Positions 8,871-16,706 of a stretch of DNA of 64,000 nt are shown here, in pieces. The translations under genes and the position numbers were made by a program. This stretch comes from Bacteroidetes bacterium 43-16 (lineage in GTDB: Bacteria; Bacteroidota; Bacteroidia; Chitinophagales; Chitinophagaceae). How positions within the stretch are numbered: position 1 is the first letter of the stretch; every line of letters starts with the position of its first letter. The notes under the pieces are model-generated. The model saw nothing but the letters and a program-made list of their open reading frames with translations. It had not been told where the DNA came from and did not search any database. The stretch lies in NCBI GenBank assembly GCA_001897525.1, contig MKTB01000002.1, positions 216,573-280,572 on the forward strand, read 5' to 3'.

Positions 8871-9773
8871 ATGAAAGCAATATTTAAAAGTCTTTTGGCA
8901 ATGGCTTGTTTAATAGCCTTTACTGCCAATACCAATGCGCAGCAGGTTGCATCTAATACAAGCAAATTAAGCATGGGTAAAGTAGAACCTTACGAAATGC
9001 AGGTAACGTACAATAAGACCTCCCATTTGATTTTTCCGGCAGCCATCCGGTATGTGGATTTGGGCAGTGAATACCTGATTGCAGGTAAGGCAGATGATGC
9101 CGAAAACGTGCTGCGTATAAAGGCTACCGTTAAAGATTTTAAAGAAGAAACCAATTTTTCTGTAATTACCGATGATGGTCGTTTCTACAACTTCAATGTT
9201 TTTTACAGTGCTTATCCAACCACCCTGAATTATGATTTACTGACGATGCAAAAAGCATCAGACAGGGAAAACGGTAACGATGTGCTGTTTGAGGAATTGG
9301 GGAGCAATTCGCCATCGCTGGCCGGGTTGCTCATGGAAACCATTTATAAAAAGGACAAAAGGATTGTAAAGCATATAGCCTCCAAAAGTTACGGCGTACA
9401 GTTTCTACTGAAAGGCATCTATGTACACAACGGCAAATTTTATTTTCATACAGAGTTGCGCAATACAAGCAACGTTCCGTTTGCTATTGACTTTGTGAAT
9501 TTCAAAGTAGTAGATAAGAAAGTGGCGAAGCGTACCGTAGTGCAGGAAAAGCCAATGACCCCGTTGCGTATGTATAAACCGCTTACCGAAATTGCGGGCA
9601 ATACGACTGACCAAAACGTCTTCCTACTCGACCAGTTCACCATTACCGATGATAAGGTATTGGTAATTGAAATCTTTGAAAAGAATGGCGGCAGGCAGCA
9701 AGCCTTACAGGTCGAAAATTCCGACCTCGTACACGCCAAGCTGGTAAACGCTATGCACCTAAAGATTAAGTAA
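8871..9773 (+). CDS. traN: Conjugative transposon protein TraN (VirB9-like, DUF4138)
   Basis: A 300-residue secreted protein: signal peptide residues 1-23 (AFTANTNAQQ at the cleavage region), then beta-rich sequence throughout with the YNKTSHLIFPAAIRYVDLGS segment characteristic of TraN. It belongs to the VirB9-like proteins that form the periplasmic/outer-membrane ring with TraM. The ATG at 8871 follows the traM stop by 27 bp and is preceded by AGCAATAAA. Complete. Confidence 0.93.
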   Translation: MKAIFKSLLAMACLIAFTANTNAQQVASNTSKLSMGKVEPYEMQVTYNKTSHLIFPAAIRYVDLGSEYLIAGKADDAENVLRIKATVKDFKEETNFSVITDDGRFYNFNVFYSAYPTTLNYDLLTMQKASDRENGNDVLFEELGSNSPSLAGLLMETIYKKDKRIVKHIASKSYGVQFLLKGIYVHNGKFYFHTELRNTSNVPFAIDFVNFKVVDKKVAKRTVVQEKPMTPLRMYKPLTEIAGNTTDQNVFLLDQFTITDDKVLVIEIFEKNGGRQQALQVENSDLVHAKLVNAMHLKIK

Positions 9774-9790
9774 CCAAAACAGAAAAAACA

Positions 9791-10348
9791 ATGACAAAAT
9801 ACATTTTTGCTGTAATGCTTGCGGTGTTGAGCATTACAGCAACGCAAGCACAACGAATGACACCCGGACAAAAAGGACTGGAAGTAAACGCCGGATTGTT
9901 ATCTAAGAAAGTAAAGGATAATTACTTTTTGAATTTGACCCTTACTGTAAATAGCAGAGCTGGAAACTATTGGATTTGGGGTGCAGAATATACCCACCAA
10001 TTTGCCGATTACAGGACTGTACAAATACCTCTTGAAACCTATACGGGTGAAATGGGGTACAGCCTCCAGCTTTTAGGCGATGCAAGAAAGACTACAAACC
10101 TTAATGCGGGGCTTACTGCTGTTGCCGGGTACGAAACCATTAACCGGAGTGATGCAACGCTCTATGATGGCTCTAAAGTCCTCGACAAAGACAATTTTAT
10201 TTACGGAGCCGGAGGGCGTTTGTCTTTGGAAACATACCTGTCCGACAGGTTTGTGCTGCTCCTGCAAGGTCGTACCAAAGTATTATGGGGTACAGATTTA
10301 AAACAGTTCCGCCCATCAGCAGGCATTGGGCTAAGGTTTAACTTTTAA
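9791..10348 (+). CDS. traO: Conjugative transposon protein TraO
   Basis: A 185-residue outer-membrane-type protein: signal peptide (residues 1-20, SITATQAQ) followed by amphipathic beta strands and a terminal aromatic residue (FRPSAGIGLRFNF), as for small beta-barrels. This matches TraO of the Bacteroides conjugation operon, which always follows traN. It is predicted to anchor the channel in the outer membrane. It starts 17 bp after traN and is followed 11 bp later by the lipoprotein gene. Confidence 0.9.
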   Translation: MTKYIFAVMLAVLSITATQAQRMTPGQKGLEVNAGLLSKKVKDNYFLNLTLTVNSRAGNYWIWGAEYTHQFADYRTVQIPLETYTGEMGYSLQLLGDARKTTNLNAGLTAVAGYETINRSDATLYDGSKVLDKDNFIYGAGGRLSLETYLSDRFVLLLQGRTKVLWGTDLKQFRPSAGIGLRFNF

Positions 10349-10359
10349 AAAGAATAACA

Positions 10360-10794
10360 ATGAAACGATTTTTGAATAGAAATAAATTTTTGTGGCTGCT
10401 TCTCCTGGTCTTTACAAGTGCCGCCGTGTTATCGTCCTGTAATAAGGAGGAACTCGACATACAGCAGAACTATCCGTTTGAGGTCAAAGTGATGCCAGTT
10501 CCGGGAGATGTGGCAAACGGGCAGACTGTTGAAATAAGGTTTACCATTGAACGGAGTGGTAATTTCAACGATGCAAAATACTTTATCCGCTATTTCCAAT
10601 ATGACGGGCAAGGCGCATTGCGATATTACAGCGAACCGCCGTATATGCCTAATGATTTGTACCAATTGCCAGCGACACAGTTCCGGCTGTATTACACCTC
10701 ACAATCTGCCGTATCGCAGTCGTTTGATGTATGGATAAGCGACAATTTCGGGAACGAAAAGCAGATAAGTTTTCAATTTAATAATAAAGACTAA
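10360..10794 (+). CDS. traQ: TraQ-like lipoprotein (DUF3872)
   Basis: A 144-residue lipoprotein: the signal peptide ends in the lipobox LSSC (Cys about residue 27), followed by an immunoglobulin-like beta domain. DUF3872/TraQ is the usual next gene after traO (traP, a primase-like gene in some elements, is missing here). It is the last gene of the transfer operon; a strong intrinsic terminator begins 28 bp after its stop. The exact role of the family in mating is not known to me. Confidence 0.82.
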   Translation: MKRFLNRNKFLWLLLLVFTSAAVLSSCNKEELDIQQNYPFEVKVMPVPGDVANGQTVEIRFTIERSGNFNDAKYFIRYFQYDGQGALRYYSEPPYMPNDLYQLPATQFRLYYTSQSAVSQSFDVWISDNFGNEKQISFQFNNKD

Positions 10795-10822
10795 GCGAAC
10801 GGCTATACCAATCGGAAAATAG

Positions 10823-10857
10823 AAGTCGTCTGACCTAAAAAGTCGGACGACTTTTTT
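10823..10857 (+). terminator. Intrinsic terminator of the tra operon
   Basis: A 12-bp stem (10823-10834 with 10842-10853, one G-T pair), a 7-nt loop and a T-run to 10857. It lies 28 bp after the last tra gene. Confidence 0.85.
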
Positions 10858-10880
10858 ATTGCAGTTCTTAATTTGTGCCG

Positions 10881-11312
10881 TTATAAGCTGTGACTGCTAA
10901 AATATTCTGCTGCTATTTCACTAATTCCAACACTGACATATTTCCTGTCTTTGCTCAATGCTTTTACGGCGGTTATTATCTCATCAGGGTCGGCGAATTT
11001 CAATATATAGCCCGATACACCAGCTTTCAGCATAGTTCTAACACTTTCCTCTGCATCATCGGTACTTGATATTAATAGCTTTAAATCGGGATGTTTTTCG
11101 AGTAACAATTTTGCTGCCGCAAAATCTTCTTCGACGATGCACACATCGGGCAGCTCGCCGTCTTCATCTATTTTCATTAATGCTTTTTCGCTGTCACTCA
11201 CTTGAAATTGTACAATATAGCCAGCATTTTCAAGTTGATTTATGGAAGTATATCCCAGATGTTCGTTGTTATCTATAATGGCTATGCGAATTGCTTTTTC
11301 ATTACTGTTCAT
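10881..11312 (-). CDS. Degenerate stand-alone receiver domain protein
   Basis: A 143-residue protein with the fold pattern of a CheY-like receiver: acidic pocket at the end of strand 1 (IIDNN, D14), a strand-3 segment PDVCIVEE, an SST segment at strand 4 and the conserved lysine K105 (GYILK) at strand 5. The residue aligning with the phosphorylated aspartate is E61, a natural phosphomimetic, so it is probably not switched by a kinase. There is no C-terminal HTH. It is convergent with the tra operon, lies 12 bp downstream of a small co-directional gene, and may be part of the element's own regulation. The function is otherwise unknown. Confidence 0.72.
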   Translation of the reverse strand: MNSNEKAIRIAIIDNNEHLGYTSINQLENAGYIVQFQVSDSEKALMKIDEDGELPDVCIVEEDFAAAKLLLEKHPDLKLLISSTDDAEESVRTMLKAGVSGYILKFADPDEIITAVKALSKDRKYVSVGISEIAAEYFSSHSL

Positions 11313-11324
11313 AATCTTGCAATA

Positions 11325-11582
11325 TTATTTGTTACGTTTAATCCGTCCCCACCAGCTTTTATTTGTAGATGGAGGGGTTGGCTTTGTCCTTTCTTCTTTT
11401 TGTATATCTCTGATTTCATGAGCGGTCAGCCAATCATGAAAATGTTGGACATCATTGGGGCAAAAGTGTACTATCTTCCCGTTTTTAAGTGATATGGTAA
11501 AAATGCCACTGGCAACTGCAAAAGCCGATAATTCGGAGGCAGAAAATTGAAAGGCAAGGTAGGTATTGTTTGCAGTGTCCAT
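11325..11582 (-). CDS. Small hypothetical protein
   Basis: An 85-residue protein if started at the ATG at 11582 (a CTG-type extension upstream is less likely). The core (residues about 8-60) reads as beta strands and a helix ending in FHDWLTAHEI; the tail is basic and rich in K, T, P and W (KSWWGRIKRNK). No signal peptide or membrane segment. It is co-directional with the receiver gene 12 bp downstream and probably forms a two-gene unit with it. I do not recognise the family. Confidence 0.6.
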   Translation of the reverse strand: MDTANNTYLAFQFSASELSAFAVASGIFTISLKNGKIVHFCPNDVQHFHDWLTAHEIRDIQKEERTKPTPPSTNKSWWGRIKRNK

Positions 11583-11641
11583 AATATCCGTTTTAGTATT
11601 GGAAGCCTGCAACAAAAAGAGGCGCAGGCAACCACACTTAC

Positions 11642-11754
11642 CGATACTAAGGCACTGGTACGCCTAATCCCGAATAAGCGAGCGCCCACGCCATAGCATG
11701 AGCGTTCTTACTTATTATCTCGGGATTTTTAAAAATTACCAGTTTTTAGTATCG
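11642..11754. repeat. Long interrupted palindrome upstream of the crp-like gene
   Basis: Four nested complementary blocks: CGATACTAA (11642-11650) with TTAGTATCG (11746-11754), CTGGT (11655) with ACCAG (11738), AATCCCGA (11666) with TCGGGATT (11720), and AATAAG (11673) with CTTATT (11711). The whole 113-nt segment could fold as a long hairpin or cruciform. No coding frame uses it. It may be a structured leader, a miniature element or a recombination site; the sequence does not decide. Confidence 0.6.
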
Positions 11755-11902
11755 AGATTTAAAGCAAAAACACTTTAAATTTTTTATATCTTCAATAGCA
11801 AATATACTAAAAAATCACCCCTATTTAAGTATAGATGTAATTAATACGATTATTAGACTTCCCATAGCCAATTTCCTGTAATTAAATTTTTAATTTTGCA
11901 CT

Positions 11903-12526
11903 ATGAGTGATTTGCAACAGATAACAGAATTTAAGTCATCGCCTGAATTAGTGGAGCAACTGTATAAGCACAGTATACAAAAGACTTATAAAGCGGGTGA
12001 TATTATTTTAAACGAAAATGCACACATTCGTTCTATTCCGATTGTAGCGAAAGGAACTTTAAAAGTGATCCGAACAGAAGAAGATGGAAAAGAAATTTTG
12101 CTGTACTATATTAAAGCGGGTGAAAGTTGTATTATGTCTTTTTTGGGTGGACTGCACAACGAAATAAGCAAAGTAAGAGCCGAGGTGGAAGAAGATGCTG
12201 AAATTCTGTTTTTGCCTGTTGATAAAGTATCATTATTTATCAAAGAATATCCCCAATGGTTGGATTATATTTTCCGTTTATACCACAAACGGTTTGAAGA
12301 GTTATTGGAAATCGTAAATGCCATTTCCTTTAAAAAAGTGGACGAAAGAATGCTGAATTTGCTGGATAAAAAAGTAGCACTTACAGGAAACAAAACACTG
12401 AACATTACCCACGAACAAGTAGCCTCCGAATTGGGAACAGCAAGAGCAGTTGTTTCCCGCCTGCTAAAACAGTTGGAAGAAAACGGAAAAGTAAAATTGG
12501 GCAGAAACAAAATAACCCTTATGTGA
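11903..12526 (+). CDS. Crp/Fnr-family transcription regulator
   Basis: A 207-residue regulator: cyclic-nucleotide-binding-like beta-barrel (residues about 15-120), a long dimerisation helix (about 120-150) and a C-terminal winged HTH whose recognition helix lies in VASELGTARAVVSRLLKQLEENG. There is no cysteine cluster of FNR type, so the signal is not an obvious Fe-S centre; given its neighbours it may sense sulfur species or redox state. A -7-like TAATTTTG element (11891-11898) only 5 bp before the ATG implies a very short or absent leader. It is the likely activator of the three repeated boxes that precede the next three genes; the first box overlaps its own stop codon. Confidence 0.9.
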   Translation: MSDLQQITEFKSSPELVEQLYKHSIQKTYKAGDIILNENAHIRSIPIVAKGTLKVIRTEEDGKEILLYYIKAGESCIMSFLGGLHNEISKVRAEVEEDAEILFLPVDKVSLFIKEYPQWLDYIFRLYHKRFEELLEIVNAISFKKVDERMLNLLDKKVALTGNKTLNITHEQVASELGTARAVVSRLLKQLEENGKVKLGRNKITLM

Positions 12527-12543
12527 CCAAAGTAGCTGTACAG
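12521..12543 (+). promoter_or_regulatory. Repeated regulator box 1
   Basis: Copy one of a 23-bp motif with core TGTGAC-N-AAAGTAGCTGTAC. It overlaps the crp-like stop codon and lies 16 bp before a -7-like ATTTTTG element and 44 bp before tauE. The TGTGAC half-site is Crp-like. Assignment to the adjacent regulator is inferred. Confidence 0.65.
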
Positions 12544-12587
12544 TTTTTGGAGTTGGTGCATTTTTGCAGCAGAAATTTCAGAAACTT

Positions 12588-13385
12588 ATGGATATAGCAG
12601 GTTATTTAGCATCAATTTTAATAGGTATTTCATTAGGGCTAATCGGGGGTGGCGGCAGCATTCTTACCGTTCCTGTTTTAGTCTATTTATTTCATATAGA
12701 TGCAGTTTTAGCAACCGCCTATTCTCTTTTCATTGTTGGAACTACCAGCGTTGTAGGCTCATTCTCTTATTTCAAAAAAGGGTTGGTTAACTTTAGAACG
12801 GCTGTTGCATTTGGCATCCCGTCTATTATAGCCGTTTTTTTAACAAGGGCTTTTATTGTTCCCGCCATACCGCAGGAAATTTTTAGCATCGGCAGTTTTA
12901 TCATTACCAAAAACATTTTCTTGATGTTGCTTTTTGCTGTATTGATGTTTTTTGCGTCTTACAGTATGATAAAAAAGTGTAAAGGAGAAGATTGCCTGCC
13001 TTCCAAAACAGCCCCTAAGCGCACTTCATTAGTTATTATCCAAGGATTATTTGTGGGTATAGTTACCGGGCTTATCGGTGCAGGTGGCGGTTTTTTAATA
13101 ATCCCTGCCCTGGTTAATCTGCTACATTTAGATATTAAGAAAGCAATCGGAACCTCACTGGTCATTATTGCGGTCAATTCACTTTTTGGATTTGCTGTAT
13201 CGGCTACACATCTAACGGTTGAATGGATTTTTCTTCTCAAAATTTTGGCACTGGCTATTATCGGGGTGCTGATAGGAAGCTTTATCTCTAAAAAAATTGA
13301 TGGTAAAAAATTGAAACCTGCTTTCGGTTGGTTTGTGCTGTCAATGGGTATTTACATTATGATCAAAGAAATCATTGTGAAATAA
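12588..13385 (+). CDS. TauE/SafE-family sulfite/sulfonate exporter
   Basis: A 265-residue polytopic membrane protein with two similar halves, each opening with a glycine-rich segment (SLGLIGGGGSILTVPVL near residue 15 and GLIGAGGGFLIIPALV near residue 165). This internal repeat is the signature of TauE/SafE permeases, which export sulfite or sulfonates. I chose the ATG at 12588 because the upstream TTG reading adds only a poorly conserved octapeptide. In this cassette it would remove sulfite made by the persulfide dioxygenase encoded two genes later. A residue stretch CKGEDCLP in the central loop contains two cysteines. Confidence 0.88.
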   Translation: MDIAGYLASILIGISLGLIGGGGSILTVPVLVYLFHIDAVLATAYSLFIVGTTSVVGSFSYFKKGLVNFRTAVAFGIPSIIAVFLTRAFIVPAIPQEIFSIGSFIITKNIFLMLLFAVLMFFASYSMIKKCKGEDCLPSKTAPKRTSLVIIQGLFVGIVTGLIGAGGGFLIIPALVNLLHLDIKKAIGTSLVIIAVNSLFGFAVSATHLTVEWIFLLKILALAIIGVLIGSFISKKIDGKKLKPAFGWFVLSMGIYIMIKEIIVK

Positions 13386-13393
13386 AATCCCTT

Positions 13394-13416
13394 ATGTGAC
13401 TAAAGTAGCTGTACAG
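13394..13416 (+). promoter_or_regulatory. Repeated regulator box 2
   Basis: Second copy of the 23-bp motif, differing from box 1 only at the variable position after TGTGAC. A -7-like AAATTTG begins 16 bp after it, and the OsmC gene starts 85 bp after it. Confidence 0.65.
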
Positions 13417-13501
13417 GAAAATCAATCTTCAGAAATTTGTAACAAATAATATAACCCACTACAGCGGGCAATGTCAACTGTCCTTTTTCAATTCAAAAAT
13501 T

Positions 13502-13936
13502 ATGTCACAAACACATTTTTACGAAGTAAACATCAAATGGAAAGATGGCAGAACAGGCGAACTGTCATCGCCGGTATTAAACAAAACTATTGAATGCGCT
13601 ACACCACCGGAATTTCCTAATGGCGTTCCCGGTGTATGGTCGCCAGAACATCTTTTTGTAGCAGCTATTAACAGTTGCTATATGGCAACCTTCCTGGCAA
13701 TTGCTTCTAATTTTAAAGTAGAAATCGAAAACTTTAGTTGTAAAACAATTGCCAGATTGGAAATGGTAGAAGGAAAATACCTCATCACGCAGGCAGAAAT
13801 GTTTCCGGTAATAAAATTGATTAATCCCGGAACCGATATGGATAAGGCCATGCGTGTTGCCGAAAAAGCAAAAGCTGGCTGTTTAGTAACCAACTCAATG
13901 AAAACAGAAATTACATTAACGCCTGAAATTGCCTAA
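13502..13936 (+). CDS. OsmC-family peroxiredoxin-like protein
   Basis: A 144-residue OsmC/Ohr-type protein, full length for the family. The two redox cysteines are C59 (INSCYMATF) and the later one in KAGCLVTNSM. OsmC proteins reduce organic hydroperoxides, and members placed in sulfur cassettes may also handle persulfides. It is preceded by its own copy of the regulator box, so it appears to be a separate transcription unit from tauE. Next to persulfide-dioxygenase and rhodanese genes, a role in reactive-sulfur or redox stress is the natural inference. Confidence 0.88.
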   Translation: MSQTHFYEVNIKWKDGRTGELSSPVLNKTIECATPPEFPNGVPGVWSPEHLFVAAINSCYMATFLAIASNFKVEIENFSCKTIARLEMVEGKYLITQAEMFPVIKLINPGTDMDKAMRVAEKAKAGCLVTNSMKTEITLTPEIA

Positions 13937-13958
13937 TGTGACAAAAGTAGCTGTACCG
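13936..13958 (+). promoter_or_regulatory. Repeated regulator box 3
   Basis: Third copy of the 23-bp motif (one further change, ACCG at the end), overlapping the OsmC stop codon. AAATTCG follows after 16 bp, and the persulfide dioxygenase gene starts 57 bp after the box. Confidence 0.65.
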
Positions 13959-14015
13959 AAAAACCAATATTCGGAAATTCGCAGTATCAAATCATAAACA
14001 AGAAAAATTTGGATA

Positions 14016-15425
14016 ATGAAAATAGAACAAATTTATACAGGCTGCCTGGCACAAGGTGCATATTATATTACTTCCAATGGTGAAGCTGCCATTATTGACC
14101 CATTACGTGAAACGCAACCGTATTTAGACCGTTTGGAAAAAGATGATGTGAAGCTCAAATACATTTTTGAAACGCATTTTCACGCTGATTTTGTAAGCGG
14201 ACACGTTGATCTGAGTAAAAAAACAAATGCATCAATTGTTTACGGGCCTACGGCAAAGCCAGAGTTTGAAGCCATCGTAGCAGAAGACAATCAGATTTTT
14301 GAATTGGGCAACGTGAAAATTAAAGTATTGCATACCCCGGGGCATACAATGGAAAGCTCCTGTTTTTTGTTGATTGACGAAAATGGCAATGAAACAGCAT
14401 TGTTTAGTGGCGATACACTTTTTCTTGGCGATGTAGGCAGACCGGATCTGGCACAAAAGGCGGCAAACCTCACACAGGAAGAATTGGCAGGTTTGCTTTA
14501 TGACAGTTTGTATCATAAGATTTTACCACTATCGGATGATATCACTGTTTATCCGGCACACGGTGCAGGTTCGGCTTGCGGAAAAAATATGATGAAAGAA
14601 ACGGTTGATAGCCTTGGTAATCAGAAAAGTATCAACTATGCGCTAAACCAGCCGGATAAAGAAAGTTTTATCAAAGCCGTTACTGATGGATTATTACCAC
14701 CACCTGCTTATTTCGGTATGAACGTAGCCATGAATAAAAAAGGTTATGACAGTTTTGAAGAAGTGTTGAGCCACGGAATGAAAGCACTCTCGGCAGAAGA
14801 ATTTGAAGCGGCGGCAGAAAATACAGGAGCATTGATTTTAGACACACGAAGCGATAAGGATTTTGCCAAAGGCTTTATTCCGAAATCTATCAATATAGGT
14901 TTGAAAGGCGATTTTGCACCTTGGGTGGGTGCGATGATTGTTGACGTGAAACAACCGATTTTGTTGGTTACCGACAACGGTACGGAAGAAGAAGCCGTAA
15001 CACGATTGAGCCGTGTTGGTTTTGACAATGTACTGGGACATTTAAAAGATGGTTTTGAAACCTGGATAAAAGCAGCAAAAGAAACTGACATCATAAATCG
15101 GATTACGGCCGACCAATTTTCAAAAGATTATTATGACAACAGCAAGGTCATTGATGTTCGCAAAGAAAGCGAATATACGGCAGAGCACGTTGAAGATGCT
15201 TACAGCAAACCATTGGCATATATCAATGATTGGGTTAAAGAACTCAACCCGAAAGAGCATTTTTACCTGCATTGTGCAGGCGGCTACCGCAGTATGATAG
15301 CTGCGAGTATTTTACAGGCAAGAGGATACAGAAACTTTACGGAAGTAGAGGGTGGTTTTAACGCCATTGCACAGACCAGTATTCCTAAAACCGATTTTGT
15401 ATGTCAAAGTAAAATGTTGAGCTAA
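14016..15425 (+). CDS. cstB: CstB-like persulfide dioxygenase-rhodanese fusion
   Basis: A 469-residue three-domain enzyme. Residues 1 to about 240 are a metallo-beta-lactamase fold with the iron site THFHADFVSGH (H54, H56, D58) and a later GHTMESS, as in non-heme Fe(II) persulfide dioxygenases. Residues about 260-360 are a rhodanese-like domain lacking a catalytic cysteine (LLVTDNG). The last domain is a rhodanese with C420 in HCAGGYRS. This order equals CstB, which oxidises persulfide to sulfite/thiosulfate. The gene heads a tight run of sulfur genes (next start 26 bp after its stop) and is preceded by regulator box 3. Confidence 0.9.
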   Translation: MKIEQIYTGCLAQGAYYITSNGEAAIIDPLRETQPYLDRLEKDDVKLKYIFETHFHADFVSGHVDLSKKTNASIVYGPTAKPEFEAIVAEDNQIFELGNVKIKVLHTPGHTMESSCFLLIDENGNETALFSGDTLFLGDVGRPDLAQKAANLTQEELAGLLYDSLYHKILPLSDDITVYPAHGAGSACGKNMMKETVDSLGNQKSINYALNQPDKESFIKAVTDGLLPPPAYFGMNVAMNKKGYDSFEEVLSHGMKALSAEEFEAAAENTGALILDTRSDKDFAKGFIPKSINIGLKGDFAPWVGAMIVDVKQPILLVTDNGTEEEAVTRLSRVGFDNVLGHLKDGFETWIKAAKETDIINRITADQFSKDYYDNSKVIDVRKESEYTAEHVEDAYSKPLAYINDWVKELNPKEHFYLHCAGGYRSMIAASILQARGYRNFTEVEGGFNAIAQTSIPKTDFVCQSKMLS

Positions 15426-15451
15426 TTTATATCACCATAACAACAATAGCA

Positions 15452-15772
15452 ATGTTTGGAATTTTCAAAAATATGTTCTCGTCAACAGACAATACCCAAC
15501 TATCAGAAGCGATAAAAGAAGGTGCTTTTTTAGTGGATGTTCGCACACCTGCCGAATTTTCGACAGGTAGTGTAAAAGGTGCGGTAAACATACCGCTGGA
15601 TAAAGTTCAAAGTCAGTTATCCAAATTCAAAAACAAAAAAAGCATCATTGTATTTTGCCGTAGCGGAAACCGCAGCAGCCAGTCAAAAAGTATTCTGGAA
15701 AGAAAAGGCATTCAAAATGTAATCAATGGCGGAACCTGGCACAACGTAAATAACTTAGTAAACAACAAATAG
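15452..15772 (+). CDS. Single-domain rhodanese
   Basis: A 106-residue sulfurtransferase with one rhodanese domain. The active-site loop is CRSGNRSS with the catalytic cysteine at position 69, and the domain opening LVDVRTPAEFSTG is clear. The N-terminus (FGIFKNMF) is short and not a signal peptide. It would transfer sulfane sulfur to thioredoxin or other acceptors encoded downstream. The next gene starts 8 bp after its stop. Confidence 0.9.
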   Translation: MFGIFKNMFSSTDNTQLSEAIKEGAFLVDVRTPAEFSTGSVKGAVNIPLDKVQSQLSKFKNKKSIIVFCRSGNRSSQSKSILERKGIQNVINGGTWHNVNNLVNNK

Positions 15773-15779
15773 ATCAGAT

Positions 15780-15989
15780 ATGAAAAAGAATATGGGAACA
15801 ATAGACAAAGCAATTCGCATACTCATTGCGATTGTGATAGGTGTTTTATATTTCACAAATACCATTTCCGGTATAATGGCAATCATCTTGGGTATTTTAG
15901 CCATAGCATTTGTGCTTACTTCATTTATGAGCTTTTGCCCTTTATACCTGCCGTTTGGCATCAATACCCTTAAAAAGAAAGAGAAATGA
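15780..15989 (+). CDS. DUF2892-type small membrane protein
   Basis: A 69-residue protein with two membrane helices and the NMGTIDKAIRILIAI start typical of DUF2892/YgaP C-terminal-like proteins, which are often fused or linked to rhodaneses. A cysteine lies in the SFCPLY segment of the second helix. In YgaP the same membrane module is attached to a rhodanese; here the two parts are encoded by consecutive genes. The stop overlaps the next start (ATGA). Confidence 0.8.
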   Translation: MKKNMGTIDKAIRILIAIVIGVLYFTNTISGIMAIILGILAIAFVLTSFMSFCPLYLPFGINTLKKKEK

Positions 15990-16219
15990 AAAAACATTTT
16001 GAAAACTGGAGCTTTATGCGAGTACTGCGGTTAGCATTGGGCATCCTTATTATCGTGCAAAGCGTTATTGCAAAAGATTGGCTTTTTATGGGAGCAGGTA
16101 TTTTGTTTTCACTGATGCCAATATTGAATATCGGTTGTTGTGGCACATCGGGGTGCACTACGCCTGTTTCAAAAAGCAACAAGAAAGTGGAAGAGGTAAG
16201 CTATGAAGAAGTTCGCTAA
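15986..16219 (+). CDS. Small membrane protein with CC/C cysteine motif
   Basis: A 77-residue protein with two predicted membrane helices (residues about 13-30 and 33-50) followed by a cysteine-rich stretch NIGCCGTSGCTTP, then a charged tail. It overlaps its neighbours on both sides (4 bp and 17 bp), so it belongs to the sulfur operon. The three clustered cysteines suggest metal or sulfur binding at the membrane. I cannot name the family with certainty. Confidence 0.72.
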   Translation: MKKHFENWSFMRVLRLALGILIIVQSVIAKDWLFMGAGILFSLMPILNIGCCGTSGCTTPVSKSNKKVEEVSYEEVR

Positions 16220-16409
16220 AAATAATCTGCTCACAATAGTTGGCGTATTTGCAGGGGCATTGGCAGGTTATCTCTATTGGAAAACGGTCGGTTGCAATTC
16301 GGGGCAATGTGCTATTACTTCAAATCCTATTAACAGTAGCTTATACGGTTCAGTTATGGGTGGCCTTCTATTCTCAATGTTTCAAAAAAGCAGAAAAAAA
16401 ACAGCATGA
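16203..16409 (+). CDS. DUF6132-like small membrane protein
   Basis: A 68-residue protein with two glycine-rich membrane helices separated by a CNSGQCAITSNP loop holding two cysteines. This pattern is that of DUF6132 proteins, common in Bacteroidota sulfur and thioredoxin neighbourhoods. It overlaps the preceding gene by 17 bp and the thioredoxin gene by 4 bp (ATGA). The function of the family is unknown to me; the loop cysteines fit a role in sulfur relay or redox sensing. Confidence 0.75.
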   Translation: MKKFAKNNLLTIVGVFAGALAGYLYWKTVGCNSGQCAITSNPINSSLYGSVMGGLLFSMFQKSRKKTA

Positions 16410-16699
16410 CATTTCAGGAAATAATAAATCAGGACAAACCTGTATTGGTGGACTTTTTTGCCACTTGGTGTGGCCCCTGCAAAATGATGTCGCCAATATT
16501 GGAAGACGTAAAGCAACGTGTTGGCGAAAATGCAAACATCATAAAAATTGATGTAGACAAAAACCCTCAAGCTGCATCAGCTTATCAGGTACGTGGCGTA
16601 CCCACGCTTATCTTATTTAAAAACGGGAAACCGCTTTGGCGACAATCGAGCGTTGTGCCCGCAAACGAGTTAGAAAGACTGATTATAGCAAATACATAA
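16406..16699 (+). CDS. Thioredoxin
   Basis: A 97-residue cytoplasmic thioredoxin with the active site WCGPC (C22 and C25) and the cis-proline loop VRGVPTLILF. There is no signal peptide. As the reductant in this operon it can release sulfur from the rhodanese persulfides or recycle the OsmC protein. It is translationally coupled to the preceding membrane protein and followed 7 bp later by the first YeeE/YedE gene. Confidence 0.93.
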   Translation: MTFQEIINQDKPVLVDFFATWCGPCKMMSPILEDVKQRVGENANIIKIDVDKNPQAASAYQVRGVPTLILFKNGKPLWRQSSVVPANELERLIIANT

Positions 16700-16706
16700 A
16701 CTAAGA

